Shown here: one piece after another, positions 25,993-35,800 of the stretch | Layout: every line of letters begins with the position of its first letter | Position numbering within the stretch: the stretch's first letter is position 1 | Assembly: GCA_963703355.1 (NCBI GenBank) | Contig: OY969813.1 | Location: 868,001 to 932,000 of the forward strand | DNA: 64,000 nt | Reading direction: 5' to 3' | Source of the DNA: Puia sp963703355 | GTDB lineage: Bacteria; Bacteroidota; Bacteroidia; Chitinophagales; Chitinophagaceae | Notes under the pieces: generated by a model | What the model was told of the DNA's origin: nothing | Seen by the model: the letters and a program-made list of their open reading frames with translations, nothing else | Databases searched by the model: none | Translations under genes and position numbers: made by a program

Positions 25993-26535
25993 ATGCGAAA
26001 AACAATCTACAGTTTTTTTACATTATTTATTTTCGGCGGAATCATGGTAGGCCTGACTTCCTGCGGTGGTAATGAAAGTTCCGACAAAGCCAGGACAGAC
26101 ACTGCTGCAACAGCGCCCGTAGCCGTAAAAACAGTAAAGAAAAAAGGCAAAACCTCCGTGACTTATGCAGCGGCAACCACTGGTAAGATTATGAAGGACG
26201 CTCATGGAGTGTATGATCATGTGGATGTAGATCCTGAATTCCCCGGAGGAAAAGACGCTTTGTCGAATTATATCAACAATCATCTAACCTATCCGGAATC
26301 TGCCATTGACAGTAATATAACAGGAACCATACATGTTTCTTTCGTTGTAGACGAAACGGGTAAAGTGCTGAATCCCCAGGTGATGGATAATAAAACATTA
26401 AATCAGGGACTGGACGACGAAACATTAAAGATGTTCAGCAATATGCCAGCCTGGAAACCAGGCACAGTAAAAGGTAAAAACGTCAAAACAAGAATGGAAT
26501 TACCGGTTACGTTTCAACTGGATGACACGCAATAA
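25993..26535 (+). CDS. TonB C-terminal domain lipoprotein
   Basis: 180 residues. Lipoprotein signal with lipobox LTSC (Cys24), then a low-complexity Thr/Ala linker and a TonB C-terminal domain from about residue 75: PEFPGGKDALSNYINNHLTYPESA, GTIHVSFVVDETGKV and PAWKPGTVKGKNVKTRMELPVTF. Normal TonB proteins are anchored in the inner membrane by one helix; here the anchor is a lipid, so a direct energy-transducing role is less certain. Such lipoprotein versions are frequent in Bacteroidota. Confidence 0.85.
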   Translation: MRKTIYSFFTLFIFGGIMVGLTSCGGNESSDKARTDTAATAPVAVKTVKKKGKTSVTYAAATTGKIMKDAHGVYDHVDVDPEFPGGKDALSNYINNHLTYPESAIDSNITGTIHVSFVVDETGKVLNPQVMDNKTLNQGLDDETLKMFSNMPAWKPGTVKGKNVKTRMELPVTFQLDDTQ

Positions 26536-26562
26536 AACACGTTTCATCGCGACCCCGGATTA

Positions 26563-26937
26563 TCATTGGTGTTTTCGCCAGATTAACCAAACGGTTCCCG
26601 CGACGATTGCAATAATTATCAAAGCAATGATTACGGTAACCCATATCAGCTTCTTTTGTTGACGAACGGCTTGTATGTTGCTTTCCTGCAGTACCAGGCC
26701 TGGCAAGAGACGAATGGCCAGGTTAAGCAGTATCGGTACGATCACGAGATCATCGAGATATCCAACTACCGGAATGAAATCAGGAATGATGTCAATGGGA
26801 CTGATCAGATAAATAATCGCAATCAGCGTAATCAGTTTTGGAGGCCAGGATGTTCTCTTGTCTTTCAGGGCAAAATATAAAACAATCAGTTCTTTTCTGA
26901 GCATCCAGGGACGGATAACGTGGGGTTGTTTAATCAT
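26563..26937 (-). CDS. YkvA/DUF1232-family membrane protein
   Basis: 124 residues. The family signature ISPIDIIPDFIPVVGYLDDL lies at about residues 46-65, with the preceding hydrophobic segment (LITLIAIIYL) and a C-terminal transmembrane helix (VTVIIALIIIAIVAGTVWLIW). DUF1232 proteins are small inner-membrane proteins of unknown function. It follows the BON-protein gene on the same strand; the hairpin at 26983-27010 separates the two. Confidence 0.85.
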   Translation of the reverse strand: MIKQPHVIRPWMLRKELIVLYFALKDKRTSWPPKLITLIAIIYLISPIDIIPDFIPVVGYLDDLVIVPILLNLAIRLLPGLVLQESNIQAVRQQKKLIWVTVIIALIIIAIVAGTVWLIWRKHQ

Positions 26938-26982
26938 GAAGTTTGTTGATTTCAGAAATAAAGGTGATAATCTTTTCGGAAT

Positions 26983-27010
26983 AAGGAAGCCCCCTTTCGG
27001 AGGCTTCCTT
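26983..27010 (-). terminator. Terminator hairpin after the BON-protein gene
   Basis: AAGGAAGCC at 26983-26991 is complementary to GGCTTCCTT at 27002-27010, with further CC/GG pairing inside. The following T-run is short on both strands, so it is a moderate-quality terminator. Confidence 0.5.
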
Positions 27011-27039
27011 TCTAAACGCTGCTATGCTGCTACCATTGA

Positions 27040-27945
27040 CTAATTATGCGTGTTGAATTCTTTTCCAACATTGATTCCTGCACCGCTGCCGGCACCAAAT
27101 TTCTTTTCGCCATATTGACCGGTATGCTGGTTTGAATAACCAGTGTTTGCATTATCGGACTGTACTTTGATATGATTTTCCACATTCTTTACGCCGGAGA
27201 TATTTTCAATGATATCTTCTGCTCTCCTTTTCTCCTGTCTGCTGTTTACCGTTCCTTTCAGAAAAACTTCCCCACTTTTCACATCCACTTCAATATTACT
27301 TGCGTCGATGTTTGAATCCTCTGTCAATTTTTCATGCACGTCTTCCTTTACTCTTTCGTCTGTGCGGGTATATCCCTTTGGACCCTTTCCACGATGTTCG
27401 CCCTGCTGGTCCATATTTCTCCGCTGTTGAGCATTTTCATCCCCAAACCATCCCGAAACTTCATCTTTTGTTTTATCCCACCAGTTACGGTTTTCATTGT
27501 TCCTGTTTCCATAAGAAAATCCACCACTGTTGCGATCATAGGTGCGCGTTTCGCCCCTGTCGTAACCACCTGAGCCATATGTTCCGCCATAATTTCCAAA
27601 TCCTGCCTGTCTGTTAGCTCCTCTGTTGTAATCTTCTTCATTAAAGCGATTGGTATCGTTGCCTAAAGATCCCATTGAATCAAGACGGCGATCGCTTCTG
27701 TTTCGTCCATACCAACTGGATTCGTTTCTGTTTGCACGGCCCGCATTTCTGTCGTACTGATCATCAAATCGCCGATCGCGGTTTTCGTTTCTCGAGCTAT
27801 TATCCCATTGATCATCATATCGGTCCGAATCCTGACTTCTGTTTTCCTGAAAGTCAGATGACTGATTCCAGTTATTATTATATTGATCTGACTGTCTGTT
27901 CCGGTTATCATTAAACCGGTTTCTGTTTTCATTGTTTCGTTCCAT
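27040..27945 (-). CDS. BON-domain protein with Asn/Arg/Asp-rich N-terminus
   Basis: 301 residues from the ATG at 27945; an alternative ATG is three codons upstream. The first 160 or so residues are low complexity, dominated by Asn, Arg, Asp, Tyr and Gly, and should be disordered. After a conserved-looking segment (WWDKTKDEVSGWFGDENAQ, about 155-175) comes a BON domain (about 205-272): DERVKEDVHEKLTEDSNID, VDVKSGEVFLKGTVNS and ENISGVKNVENHIKVQ. BON domains bind phospholipid or help in osmotic protection. No signal peptide is seen, so location is uncertain. Families with SWFGD segments like this are stress-associated in Bacteroidota. Confidence 0.85.
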   Translation of the reverse strand: MERNNENRNRFNDNRNRQSDQYNNNWNQSSDFQENRSQDSDRYDDQWDNSSRNENRDRRFDDQYDRNAGRANRNESSWYGRNRSDRRLDSMGSLGNDTNRFNEEDYNRGANRQAGFGNYGGTYGSGGYDRGETRTYDRNSGGFSYGNRNNENRNWWDKTKDEVSGWFGDENAQQRRNMDQQGEHRGKGPKGYTRTDERVKEDVHEKLTEDSNIDASNIEVDVKSGEVFLKGTVNSRQEKRRAEDIIENISGVKNVENHIKVQSDNANTGYSNQHTGQYGEKKFGAGSGAGINVGKEFNTHN

Positions 27946-28011
27946 AACAAGCATTTTTATTAATTAATAAATATCATCCACATTGCTGTAAATATTATGC
28001 CAGCGGAATGA

Positions 28012-28293
28012 TCAGGAAGCCGTTGGATCGAGCTGCGCCGCCATCTTATTATCTGTAAAGAATTTTTCCCTGTACACTTCGAAACCTTCAGCAATTTCAG
28101 TGATGGTCACGACGCTGGCATCGATCTTGTCCTGCAGATCCGGAAGCTTTTGATCCAGCAAGGGTGCACCCAACGTAATATTATGCGCTGCGATCTGCGA
28201 TATCTTTTTGAGCACCGCGGTCTGGCTCTGTTCAAGATCTTTAAGCTCACGCTGAACCTTGTCCATTAATTCGAGTCTTTGTAATTTATTCAT
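28012..28293 (-). CDS. Small helical hypothetical protein
   Basis: 93 residues from the ATG at 28293 (MNKLQRLELMDKVQRELKDL); the open frame extends 12 codons further but into less plausible sequence. Helical coiled-coil start, then a segment LGAPLLDQKLPDLQDKIDAS. No signal, no known family. It is on the same strand as the BON gene, 66 bases upstream of it, and may be its co-transcribed neighbour. Confidence 0.6.
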   Translation of the reverse strand: MNKLQRLELMDKVQRELKDLEQSQTAVLKKISQIAAHNITLGAPLLDQKLPDLQDKIDASVVTITEIAEGFEVYREKFFTDNKMAAQLDPTAS

Positions 28294-28486
28294 ATGAATC
28301 TTAATGCAACAACCCGACCACGTCCGCATTTATTATGTTAATACAATATTTTAAAATCATCACCTGCATCTTCCGGATTCGTTTTTTTATTTTCTTGTAG
28401 AACGATTGCTACAGACATGTTGTTAATTTTCAAATTTTAACAAAGGCATTAGAATTGAATGATAATAATAAATTAAAATTAAGATT

Positions 28487-30721
28487 ATGAGGAAAATGAT
28501 TTTGAACTTGACTTTACTCTCGGTGATTTTTATTTCGAGATCTTATAGTCAAACGTATCCAGGTTACAGAACAAGTAATTACACCGGCGTGAATGGTGTT
28601 TTTTTCAACCCATCAGAAATTGCAGACAACCGGTTTAAATGGGATGTAAATTTATTTGCCGTCAACGGATTTGTTGGAACCAATCAGGGAGGTCTGAAAT
28701 TTAGTGATATCACCAAGTCATTTAATGCGAATGATCTCAAATCCAATTTTCTCCGGGGCAAAACCAATATCAACAGCCTGGATTATGTGGATGTGCTCGG
28801 ACCTTCCGCAATGATTTCACTCACCCCGAAAACTTCTGTGGCGCTCACAACGAGAACCAGGGTGTTTGCAAATGCAAGGGACCTGGATGGCAATCTCGCC
28901 AGTGCCATCATTGATCCGTCCAATTCCGGACTTACAACACCCGTAGCACTCAGCGGTGGCAATTCACTGGTACATGCAACGGGATGGACGGACATTGGCG
29001 GATCTATCGCACAGGTGTTTACCAATAAGGGCAGTCATAGTTTTTTTAAAGGTGGTATCACCTTAAAGTACATCGCCGGAACAGCGGATACCTATATGAC
29101 TTCAAATCTGAATGGAACCGTTGGAACCACACCTACCGGCGCTGCGCTAATTGGACCTGTAAATGGAAATATTTCCATCAACACAACAGGTACCGATTTC
29201 AGCAATTATAAATTCAATGATTTTTTTAAATTCAACGGACATGGCGTTGGTGGTGATATCGGATTTGTTTATGAATACCGACCTAACCTGGATTACTCCA
29301 TGTATACCAACGACCGTTGGGCAAACAAATACAAATTTAAGATTGGCGTTTCCCTGCTCGACGTGGGTACCATTCATTTTAACAGATCAGCCAATCAGGC
29401 GGCTAATTATACCGTCGATGTTCCCACAGGACAGAATTATAACCTGAGCGCATTTCAGGGAAAATCTGCCAATCAATATATATCCGTATTAAATGCGAGC
29501 CCGCAGTATTTTATACCGGGCACTCCACAGAGCAGTTCCTATAATGTAAATCTCCCAACAACGCTACAGGCGAATATTGACTATCTCGTTGGCCGCAGTT
29601 CGAATTTCGGAATCAATCTGGCAGGACAGTTTAATATGAACAACCAGAAAAATTTTAATCTCTATTATTATAATTCTGTTAGCCTTACCCCCCGTTGGGA
29701 AAATCACCTGGTCAGTGTGGAACTCCCCTTAACCTATAATCAGCTCACGCAATTCAATGCAGGACTGGCTTTTCGCATAGGTCCATTTTTCATTGGGTCC
29801 GGTTCTGTAATCTCAAGCATCTTTCATGATACCCGACAGGCAGATCTGCACGTTGGGTTAAATTGGGGAATGCAGTTTAAGAAAAAAATACGCCCCGATA
29901 CGGACAAGGATGGCGTATATGATGACGTGGATAAATGCCCCACCGTGTTCGGTTACGCAAGATATCAGGGTTGTCCCATTCCTGACACGGATGGCGATGG
30001 TATCAACGACGAGGAAGACTCCTGCAAAACCATTCCTGGTGTTGCCAGATATCATGGTTGTCCCATTCCCGACAGAGATAAAGATGGCGTGAACGACGAA
30101 GAAGATTCCTGTATTGATGTGCCGGGTCTGGCGAAATTTCATGGATGTCCGGATACGGATGGCGACGGAATTCCCGATCCACAGGATAAATGCCCCACCG
30201 TATTTGGTTACGCAAAATATCAGGGTTGTCCCATTCCGGATACAGACAGCGATGGTGTAAATGATGAAGTGGATCTTTGTCCTACAGTTCCAGGGCCTCC
30301 TGAAACGCATGGATGTCCGATAGAACAGGTTGTCGTGAAAATTACAGCAGACTTTAAAAATATCCTATTCAATTTTGGAAAATCTACCATCAAACCGGAA
30401 TCAGCAGAAATTATAGCAAGAGCTGCAAAGATTATGAATGAACAGATTCCAAACTCGAGTTTCTATATTGACGGATTTACGGATAATGTCGGAAGCGCAG
30501 CACGGAATAAAATACTTTCGAAAGCGAGAGCCCAGGCAGTAGTTAACCAACTGGTAAAAGATGGGGTTGCTAAAGACAGATTGGTGGCCCGCGGATTTGG
30601 CAAGGAATATCCAAAAAGTTCAAATAGTACGGAAGAAGGCAGAAGTAATAACAGAAGAGTGGAAGTTTCTATTCGCAATGTCAATCAGTCTGAAAAAAAG
30701 AGCAGTATTCAGATAAAGTAG
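28487..30721 (+). CDS. DUF5723 outer membrane protein with TSP3 repeats and OmpA domain
   Basis: 744 residues. Signal peptide ends near SYSQ (residue 22). The N-terminal 440 residues are a beta-rich, DUF5723-like porin domain opening with NYTGVNGVFFNPSEIADNR. Residues about 469-611 hold five thrombospondin type 3 calcium-binding repeats (pattern DxDxDGVxDxxDxCPxxxG....GCP). The C-terminal 100 residues are an OmpA domain: ILFNFGKSTIKPESA, IDGFTDNVGSAARN and RSNNRRVEVSI. It is an outer-membrane protein tethered to peptidoglycan. The run KTIPGV/KCPTVFG alternates, showing internal duplication of repeat pairs. Confidence 0.9.
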   Translation: MRKMILNLTLLSVIFISRSYSQTYPGYRTSNYTGVNGVFFNPSEIADNRFKWDVNLFAVNGFVGTNQGGLKFSDITKSFNANDLKSNFLRGKTNINSLDYVDVLGPSAMISLTPKTSVALTTRTRVFANARDLDGNLASAIIDPSNSGLTTPVALSGGNSLVHATGWTDIGGSIAQVFTNKGSHSFFKGGITLKYIAGTADTYMTSNLNGTVGTTPTGAALIGPVNGNISINTTGTDFSNYKFNDFFKFNGHGVGGDIGFVYEYRPNLDYSMYTNDRWANKYKFKIGVSLLDVGTIHFNRSANQAANYTVDVPTGQNYNLSAFQGKSANQYISVLNASPQYFIPGTPQSSSYNVNLPTTLQANIDYLVGRSSNFGINLAGQFNMNNQKNFNLYYYNSVSLTPRWENHLVSVELPLTYNQLTQFNAGLAFRIGPFFIGSGSVISSIFHDTRQADLHVGLNWGMQFKKKIRPDTDKDGVYDDVDKCPTVFGYARYQGCPIPDTDGDGINDEEDSCKTIPGVARYHGCPIPDRDKDGVNDEEDSCIDVPGLAKFHGCPDTDGDGIPDPQDKCPTVFGYAKYQGCPIPDTDSDGVNDEVDLCPTVPGPPETHGCPIEQVVVKITADFKNILFNFGKSTIKPESAEIIARAAKIMNEQIPNSSFYIDGFTDNVGSAARNKILSKARAQAVVNQLVKDGVAKDRLVARGFGKEYPKSSNSTEEGRSNNRRVEVSIRNVNQSEKKSSIQIK

Positions 30722-30746
30722 AGTTAGATATCGAGATGCAAAAAAG

Positions 30747-30777
30747 AAAGCCCTTCTCATATGGAGAGGGGCTTTTC
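30747..30777. terminator. Bidirectional terminator
   Basis: AAGCCCTTCTC pairs with GAGAGGGGCTT (one G-T pair) around a five-base loop, with A-rich and T-rich flanks on both sides. It separates the convergent OmpA and LigD-type genes. Confidence 0.8.
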
Positions 30778-30801
30778 TTATAAAAACGCAGTTGATTTTA
30801 A

Positions 30802-31497
30802 TTAAGACACGCTTTTCTTTTTCAACACTTTTTTTACTTTTTTTGCTGTTTTTAACACTTTACGGTTAGATGTCGTCTTTTTAGCAGAAGCTGAACGATT
30901 ACTAATCCACTTACCAGCCTTGGGATCCGCCGCCATTTTCTCGAGCGTTTTTCCCGATACCACAGATTTATCCTTCAAAGTAATATCATCTTCTGTTGCA
31001 TATTTATCCCGGTGCTTAATCAATAACCAGCTATTTTCACCAAAACCATGCGTCTTTACCAGCGCAAATTCACCTTTTAGCTTTTTGCCATAAAGTGAAA
31101 ATTTAAGAGACCCGGCAGACAATTCTTTCAGCAGCATTTTCTCTGCTTCTTTCCTTGAAGAAGTTTTTTCAAGCGGTTCATAAGTACCCTGATCCCAGAT
31201 AATGACCGTACCAGCTCCGTAGTTTCCTTCCGGGATAATGCCTTCAAAATCTTTATAGTCGTAAGGATGATCCTCAACCATCATGGCAAGGTGTTTAATC
31301 GCCGGATCCATCGACGGGCCTTTTGGAACAGCCCAGCTTTTCAGCACACCGCCCATTTCGAGCCGGAAATCATAATGAAGTCGCGAAGCCGCGTGTTTCT
31401 GAATCACAAAAATTAACTTGGAACCCCTGCCTTTTCCACCAGATGGTTCCGGCGTTTTATCGAAAGATCTTTTTTCTTTGTATTTCTCCAGAGCCAT
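30802..31497 (-). CDS. Stand-alone DNA ligase D 3'-phosphoesterase domain protein
   Basis: 231 residues consisting of one LigD phosphoesterase (PE) domain and a basic tail. The catalytic set of Pseudomonas LigD (His42, His48, Asp50, Arg52, His84) appears here with identical spacing as His35, His41, Asp43, Arg45 and His77. Further family blocks are EGIIPEGNYGAGTVIIWDQG and KGEFALVKTHGFGENSW. The enzyme trims 3'-phosphate or a 3'-ribonucleotide at DNA ends in non-homologous repair. No polymerase, ligase or Ku gene lies in the window. The last 45 residues are Lys-rich (KKVKKVLKKK), probably DNA binding. Convergent with the OmpA gene. Confidence 0.92.
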   Translation of the reverse strand: MALEKYKEKRSFDKTPEPSGGKGRGSKLIFVIQKHAASRLHYDFRLEMGGVLKSWAVPKGPSMDPAIKHLAMMVEDHPYDYKDFEGIIPEGNYGAGTVIIWDQGTYEPLEKTSSRKEAEKMLLKELSAGSLKFSLYGKKLKGEFALVKTHGFGENSWLLIKHRDKYATEDDITLKDKSVVSGKTLEKMAADPKAGKWISNRSASAKKTTSNRKVLKTAKKVKKVLKKKSVS

Positions 31498-31882
31498 TGA
31501 TTATAATTTATAGGTGTTTCTTAGACGGATTCAAATACAAGATTCATACCCTTCAGGCCTTTCGATATGCTGGCTGAGAAATAATGAATAAATATAGGGA
31601 GTGGAAGAATAGTTTTCAGTTCCTGTGGATTAATATGGGCATACGTTTTAAATAATTTCACACAAAAGGTAAATTGATAATACTGTGCATATCTTTTAAA
31701 AGCCGGATTTGTACAGTGTCTCAGCTACTAACTAACAAATTCTCTTTCGAATAATGAAATATTAATTAATAATTATTGCCTTAATCCGGTAAATCGGCTA
31801 ACATCTTCACATGTAAAAAATATAAATCTAACGCCATTCAACAGCGGCCTGACTATTACAATAAGAATAGAAACACAATAAT
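31498..31882. other. Intergenic region, no feature recognised
   Basis: 385 bases, AT-rich, between divergent genes. It must hold the promoters of the LigD-type gene and of the His-rich peptide gene, but no -7 or -33 consensus stands out and I see no hairpin or repeat. Confidence 0.5.
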
Positions 31883-32143
31883 ATGCCACAGAAAAATCAC
31901 GAACAGGCTGCTTCCCATCATGAAGAAGCCGCCAAGCATCACAGAACAGCAGCAAAACATGCTTCTGAAGGTAATCATGAAAAGGCTGCGCATCACGCAC
32001 AAGCCGCACACGGACATAGTCAAAAAGCAAAGGAACATGCAAACAAAGCTTCAGAGAAATACGCTGAGAAAGCGGGAACTATGAAGAATGAAGGAAATCA
32101 GAAGGAAAAAGAAATGGCTGGTGCCGGTCACAGCAAAAACTAG
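31883..32143 (+). CDS. Histidine/alanine-rich small helical protein
   Basis: 86 residues composed largely of His, Ala, Lys and Glu in a regular helical pattern (for example HHEEAAKHHRTAAKHASEG and HHAQAAHGHSQKAKEHANKA). Histidines fall at i, i+3/i+4 spacing, so the helix could present a metal-binding face. There is no signal peptide. Similar Ala/His/Lys peptides occur in Bacteroidota, often with stress genes; function unknown. A strong terminator follows. The AT-rich region upstream contains its promoter. Confidence 0.75.
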   Translation: MPQKNHEQAASHHEEAAKHHRTAAKHASEGNHEKAAHHAQAAHGHSQKAKEHANKASEKYAEKAGTMKNEGNQKEKEMAGAGHSKN

Positions 32144-32161
32144 CGATTGGTAGCTAAATGT

Positions 32162-32192
32162 AGGGGAGTGTCCGAACGGGCCTCCCCTTTTT
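32162..32192 (+). terminator. Terminator after the His-rich peptide gene
   Basis: AGGGGAG (32162-32168) pairs with CTCCCCT (32182-32188) and is followed by a T-run. A good intrinsic terminator for the plus strand. Confidence 0.8.
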
Positions 32193-32195
32193 GCG

Positions 32196-32724
32196 CTAAT
32201 TATTTCGTACTATTAATATTAACGGCGGCCTCGGTGACGGGCCCCTGCTTAATAATTGGTTATTTAACGTGCTGCTTATATTATTGCTGATAGCAGATAA
32301 CAATGCAGCAGGCACATCCGATTTGCGGTTATAATACATAAACTGTAACTCTGACAGGGATTAGGAGCGTACGGATTACCATTAAAATATGGGTCTGGTG
32401 AAGTATCACTTTGCGCAAGTGAATATACACTGTCCATATAAGAAGTTCCCCCAACGATCAAAGAAGAGATACAGGTATCCGTTGTTCCATATTGAACAAA
32501 AGCCAGATCGTATCGCTGCCCCGTTTGTGAGGATGTTAAATCGATGGCACCCGTGGATAAGGATTCTGCGTGGTGTTTACACCCGTCAATGTTGAGTCGT
32601 GCAATATCGTACCCGTGGTAGCCGGTGGTGCAACAGCTGCTTGTTCAACAGCTTTCTTACAGCCCGATACAAGCGAAATACTAATCAGCAGGATGGAGAA
32701 TCCCCTGAGTAGGTTTAGTTTCAT
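32196..32724 (-). pseudogene. Frameshifted lipoprotein gene
   Basis: A lipoprotein start (MKLNLLRGFSILLISISLVS then the lipid Cys) runs for about 55 codons to PNPYP-like sequence and then hits a stop. Reading one base back near 32545-32568 restores a sensible protein, including TGQRYDLAFVQYGTTDTCIS, up to a stop at 32276-32278. A second shift near 32340 would give YYNRKSDVPAALLSAISNNI and a stop at 32196-32198, right before the terminator hairpin. Both shifts are in the -1 direction. The gene product was probably a secreted lipoprotein of about 170 residues; no family is recognised. Sequencing error is possible. Confidence 0.65.
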
Positions 32725-32856
32725 AAGTATGGGTATTAGGATTAAAAACAAATACAAGATAAAAACCAATAAACAGATTTCATAACGTTAGTCAACAAAT
32801 TTAGTGGGGAATATATGCCGCTCTTTTTCTTTCTTTCTCTTTGTGGGAATGGATAA

Positions 32857-35800
32857 CTATTTAAAATTTAGTTTGAAAACATCCACAACTCCTGTCTGGG
32901 TATTTCTGACCTGCAGAAAATACACACCTGTTTTTAAATTACCGTCGCGGTAATAAATGAATGAACCATTTGTTGGTATGAAGTCATTCTTCGAAAAAAC
33001 CTGCTGGCCCAATACGTTCACCAATTTCAAACTATAAGTCGAGTTGTTGTTACCCTGGAATTTAACATTCACCAGATCGGTAACAGGATTGGGATAAACC
33101 GTAATGAGATCAACCGTACCGGGATTCAACGCTATGGTGTTACTGTAAACATATTGCCCTTCATTGTCAATTATTTTTAACCGGTAATAATAAGGACCGT
33201 TGCCTGTAGTCTGATCAGTATAACTGTAAACATTCGCATTCAGCGATCCCGTTCCCGGAAGCATACCCACATCCGTATATCCGCTGTTATGATCTGCCCG
33301 TTGTATGATGTACTCGCTGTTATCCGAGCCGCCGGGAACTGTCCAGTTTAATAAATTGGAATTTCCATTAACTATTTTCCCCGAAAGAACGATCGGCAAC
33401 GGTAGTGTAAATAATCCATCACAGAGACCATTCAGATTAAAATAAGATATACGCGTTAGACAGCCGCTGTTCACCGACATCACGTTGACGTAAATTCCGG
33501 TATCTGCCACAGATATGGCCGGGATGGAATACGTTGGATTTGTTCCTATTACTACACTGTCCGTCGAACTCATATTAGATTTGAAATACCAGGTGTACGT
33601 TGCGTTCGGAACAACTGCTACCGACAATGTGCTGGCCTGATAAATACAGTTCGATGTTGCTGTAACAACGGTATTGGCCAGTGGCAGAATACTCACGTCG
33701 TTGAGTGTTGCATTTCCACAGGCATCGATGGCGCGCATACGTACAAGGGAATATTGCATGCCGTTGTTTATTGTAAATACCGGATTACTCTGCATCGCAG
33801 TATTGATTACCGGCGCTGAAGGTATACTTCCAATGATCTGATAATTATAAGGAGATATACCCCCTGATACTACTGCACCCACACTGAAACTATTATTATC
33901 ACACTGATAGGCGCCCGACGGTGCAAGTGCCGGAAAACTATAGTTCGGAATGGTGATGGTATCATTTATAACCGTTGAGCAACCGGAAAAAGTATAGGCA
34001 ACCACATACGTCGCGGCATTCAAATTACTGAACGTAAAATTATTTCCCGAACGGAATGAATAACCAATGGTATCCGGTGCATAGTTCATTTCAATAATGG
34101 ACATATTCAGACTGCCAATATTTGATGTGGCTGCTACCAACAGATCACCCGAACCATTGGGCACAATGCTCGAAGGACATTTTGGTGTGATGGTATAAGC
34201 GTGCGACAAACTACTCTGCTGGCCCGTAACCATTGTCGTCGCCGGTAATCCGCAGGTTCCTGTTACAATTACTTTATACTGGTTTCCGGCAGCGAGTGCA
34301 GGCAGTCCCGTTACGGTGATAAGACTACCTGTTGAATTAACAGTCGCCAGCAATGAATCTGATGCATCATATACCGTGGCCGTATACGGAGCAAAACCTG
34401 TTGTTACCTGGATTGAAAGATCACTGGCATTAAAAATACAGGAAGGCGCCGCTGTAACATTCATTTGCGTCTGATTAGGCGCTACATTGAAACAACGTGT
34501 GATGGTAGTATCCAAACATCCGTTCACAATGTCGATACAATAAGAACCGTAAAGAATGTTGCTGAACGTACCGGTTACATTGCTGTCGAGTTTATTTCCA
34601 AGAGAATCTTTTAAATAATATTCCGGGTTGAATAGATTGGTTTGTCCTGTGATGGTTGCTGTAAAACTGGTACAACTTTGATTCGTGAAATTTACATTCG
34701 TACCTGCGGAAGGAATGGGTTTATATTCCGAAAAAGGCGTCACGAAAACTGTACCACCGCACCCGTCTGTTGTCTGTATTTTATAAGCCCCAAAACCCGT
34801 GATCACAAAAACACCGGCACTATTACAAATGCCTAAGGGATTATTTAAACTGTCGAGCAAACAATAATTAGGACTGGTAAGATTTTGCTGGCCGGTAAGG
34901 GTTGCGGTGAATCCTGTACAGGTGATATTGCTGATCACAGCAGGACCAACAGCAGGCGTGGGTGCAGTTACCGTAAAACAGTTCATTAGTGTAGCTCCCG
35001 AGCATCCATCGGTCGTCTGCACACAGTAAGATCCATAAGGAACATTGTTGAATACACCTGTGTTGTTGCAGGGCACACCGGAAACAGGATTGCCTAAATT
35101 GTCCTGAAGACAATAAAGACCATTGAAAATATTTGCCTGACCGGAAATCGTAACGGTGAAACCACTGCAGGTTTTATTCGTAATACCCGCGGATCCACCC
35201 GAAGCAACTGGCTTGGTCGCCGTTATACAACGTTTTATGGTTGTATCATTACAGGCATCAGTGATATTAATACAATAAGATCCGTAATTAAGATTATTGA
35301 ATATACCTGTTGTGTTACAGGTTATCGGATTTCCGACGCTATCCACGAGACAATACTGCGGTGATACCAGATTCGTCTGACCCGTGATGGTCGCAGTAAA
35401 TGTCGAACATCCGAACCCGTTAGTAGCAACGGTTGCGGCTACCGATTTTATTTTCTCAGAGGCGCTGAATGCAAGATTGAGGACTGTGCCTGTACATCCG
35501 TCGGTTACCTGAATGTTATATGCTCCAAATGGCAGGTTTGGAAATACACCCGTATTGTTACAGGGTACGCCAGCTATTGGGTTGCCCGATTGGTCAAACA
35601 GACAATATACAGGATTTGTAAGATTCTGCTGTCCGGTCACAGCGGCCTGGAAACTGGTACAGGTATAATTGGAAAGTGATATTGCACCTGTTATTGCAGG
35701 TACCGGTTGTGATTGGGTGAAACATCTTGTAATAACTGTATCGTAACAACTATTGGTAATATGGATACAATAAGAACCGTATGGCACTGCCGTAAAAATT

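Noticed and set aside
27300..27950. Several frames overlapping the BON gene on both strands
   Set aside because: The skewed codon composition of the Asn/Arg-rich region keeps other frames open; only the BON frame has a conserved domain.
29893..30330. DNA-level tandem repeat in the OmpA gene
   Set aside because: It is explained by the thrombospondin type 3 repeats of the encoded protein.
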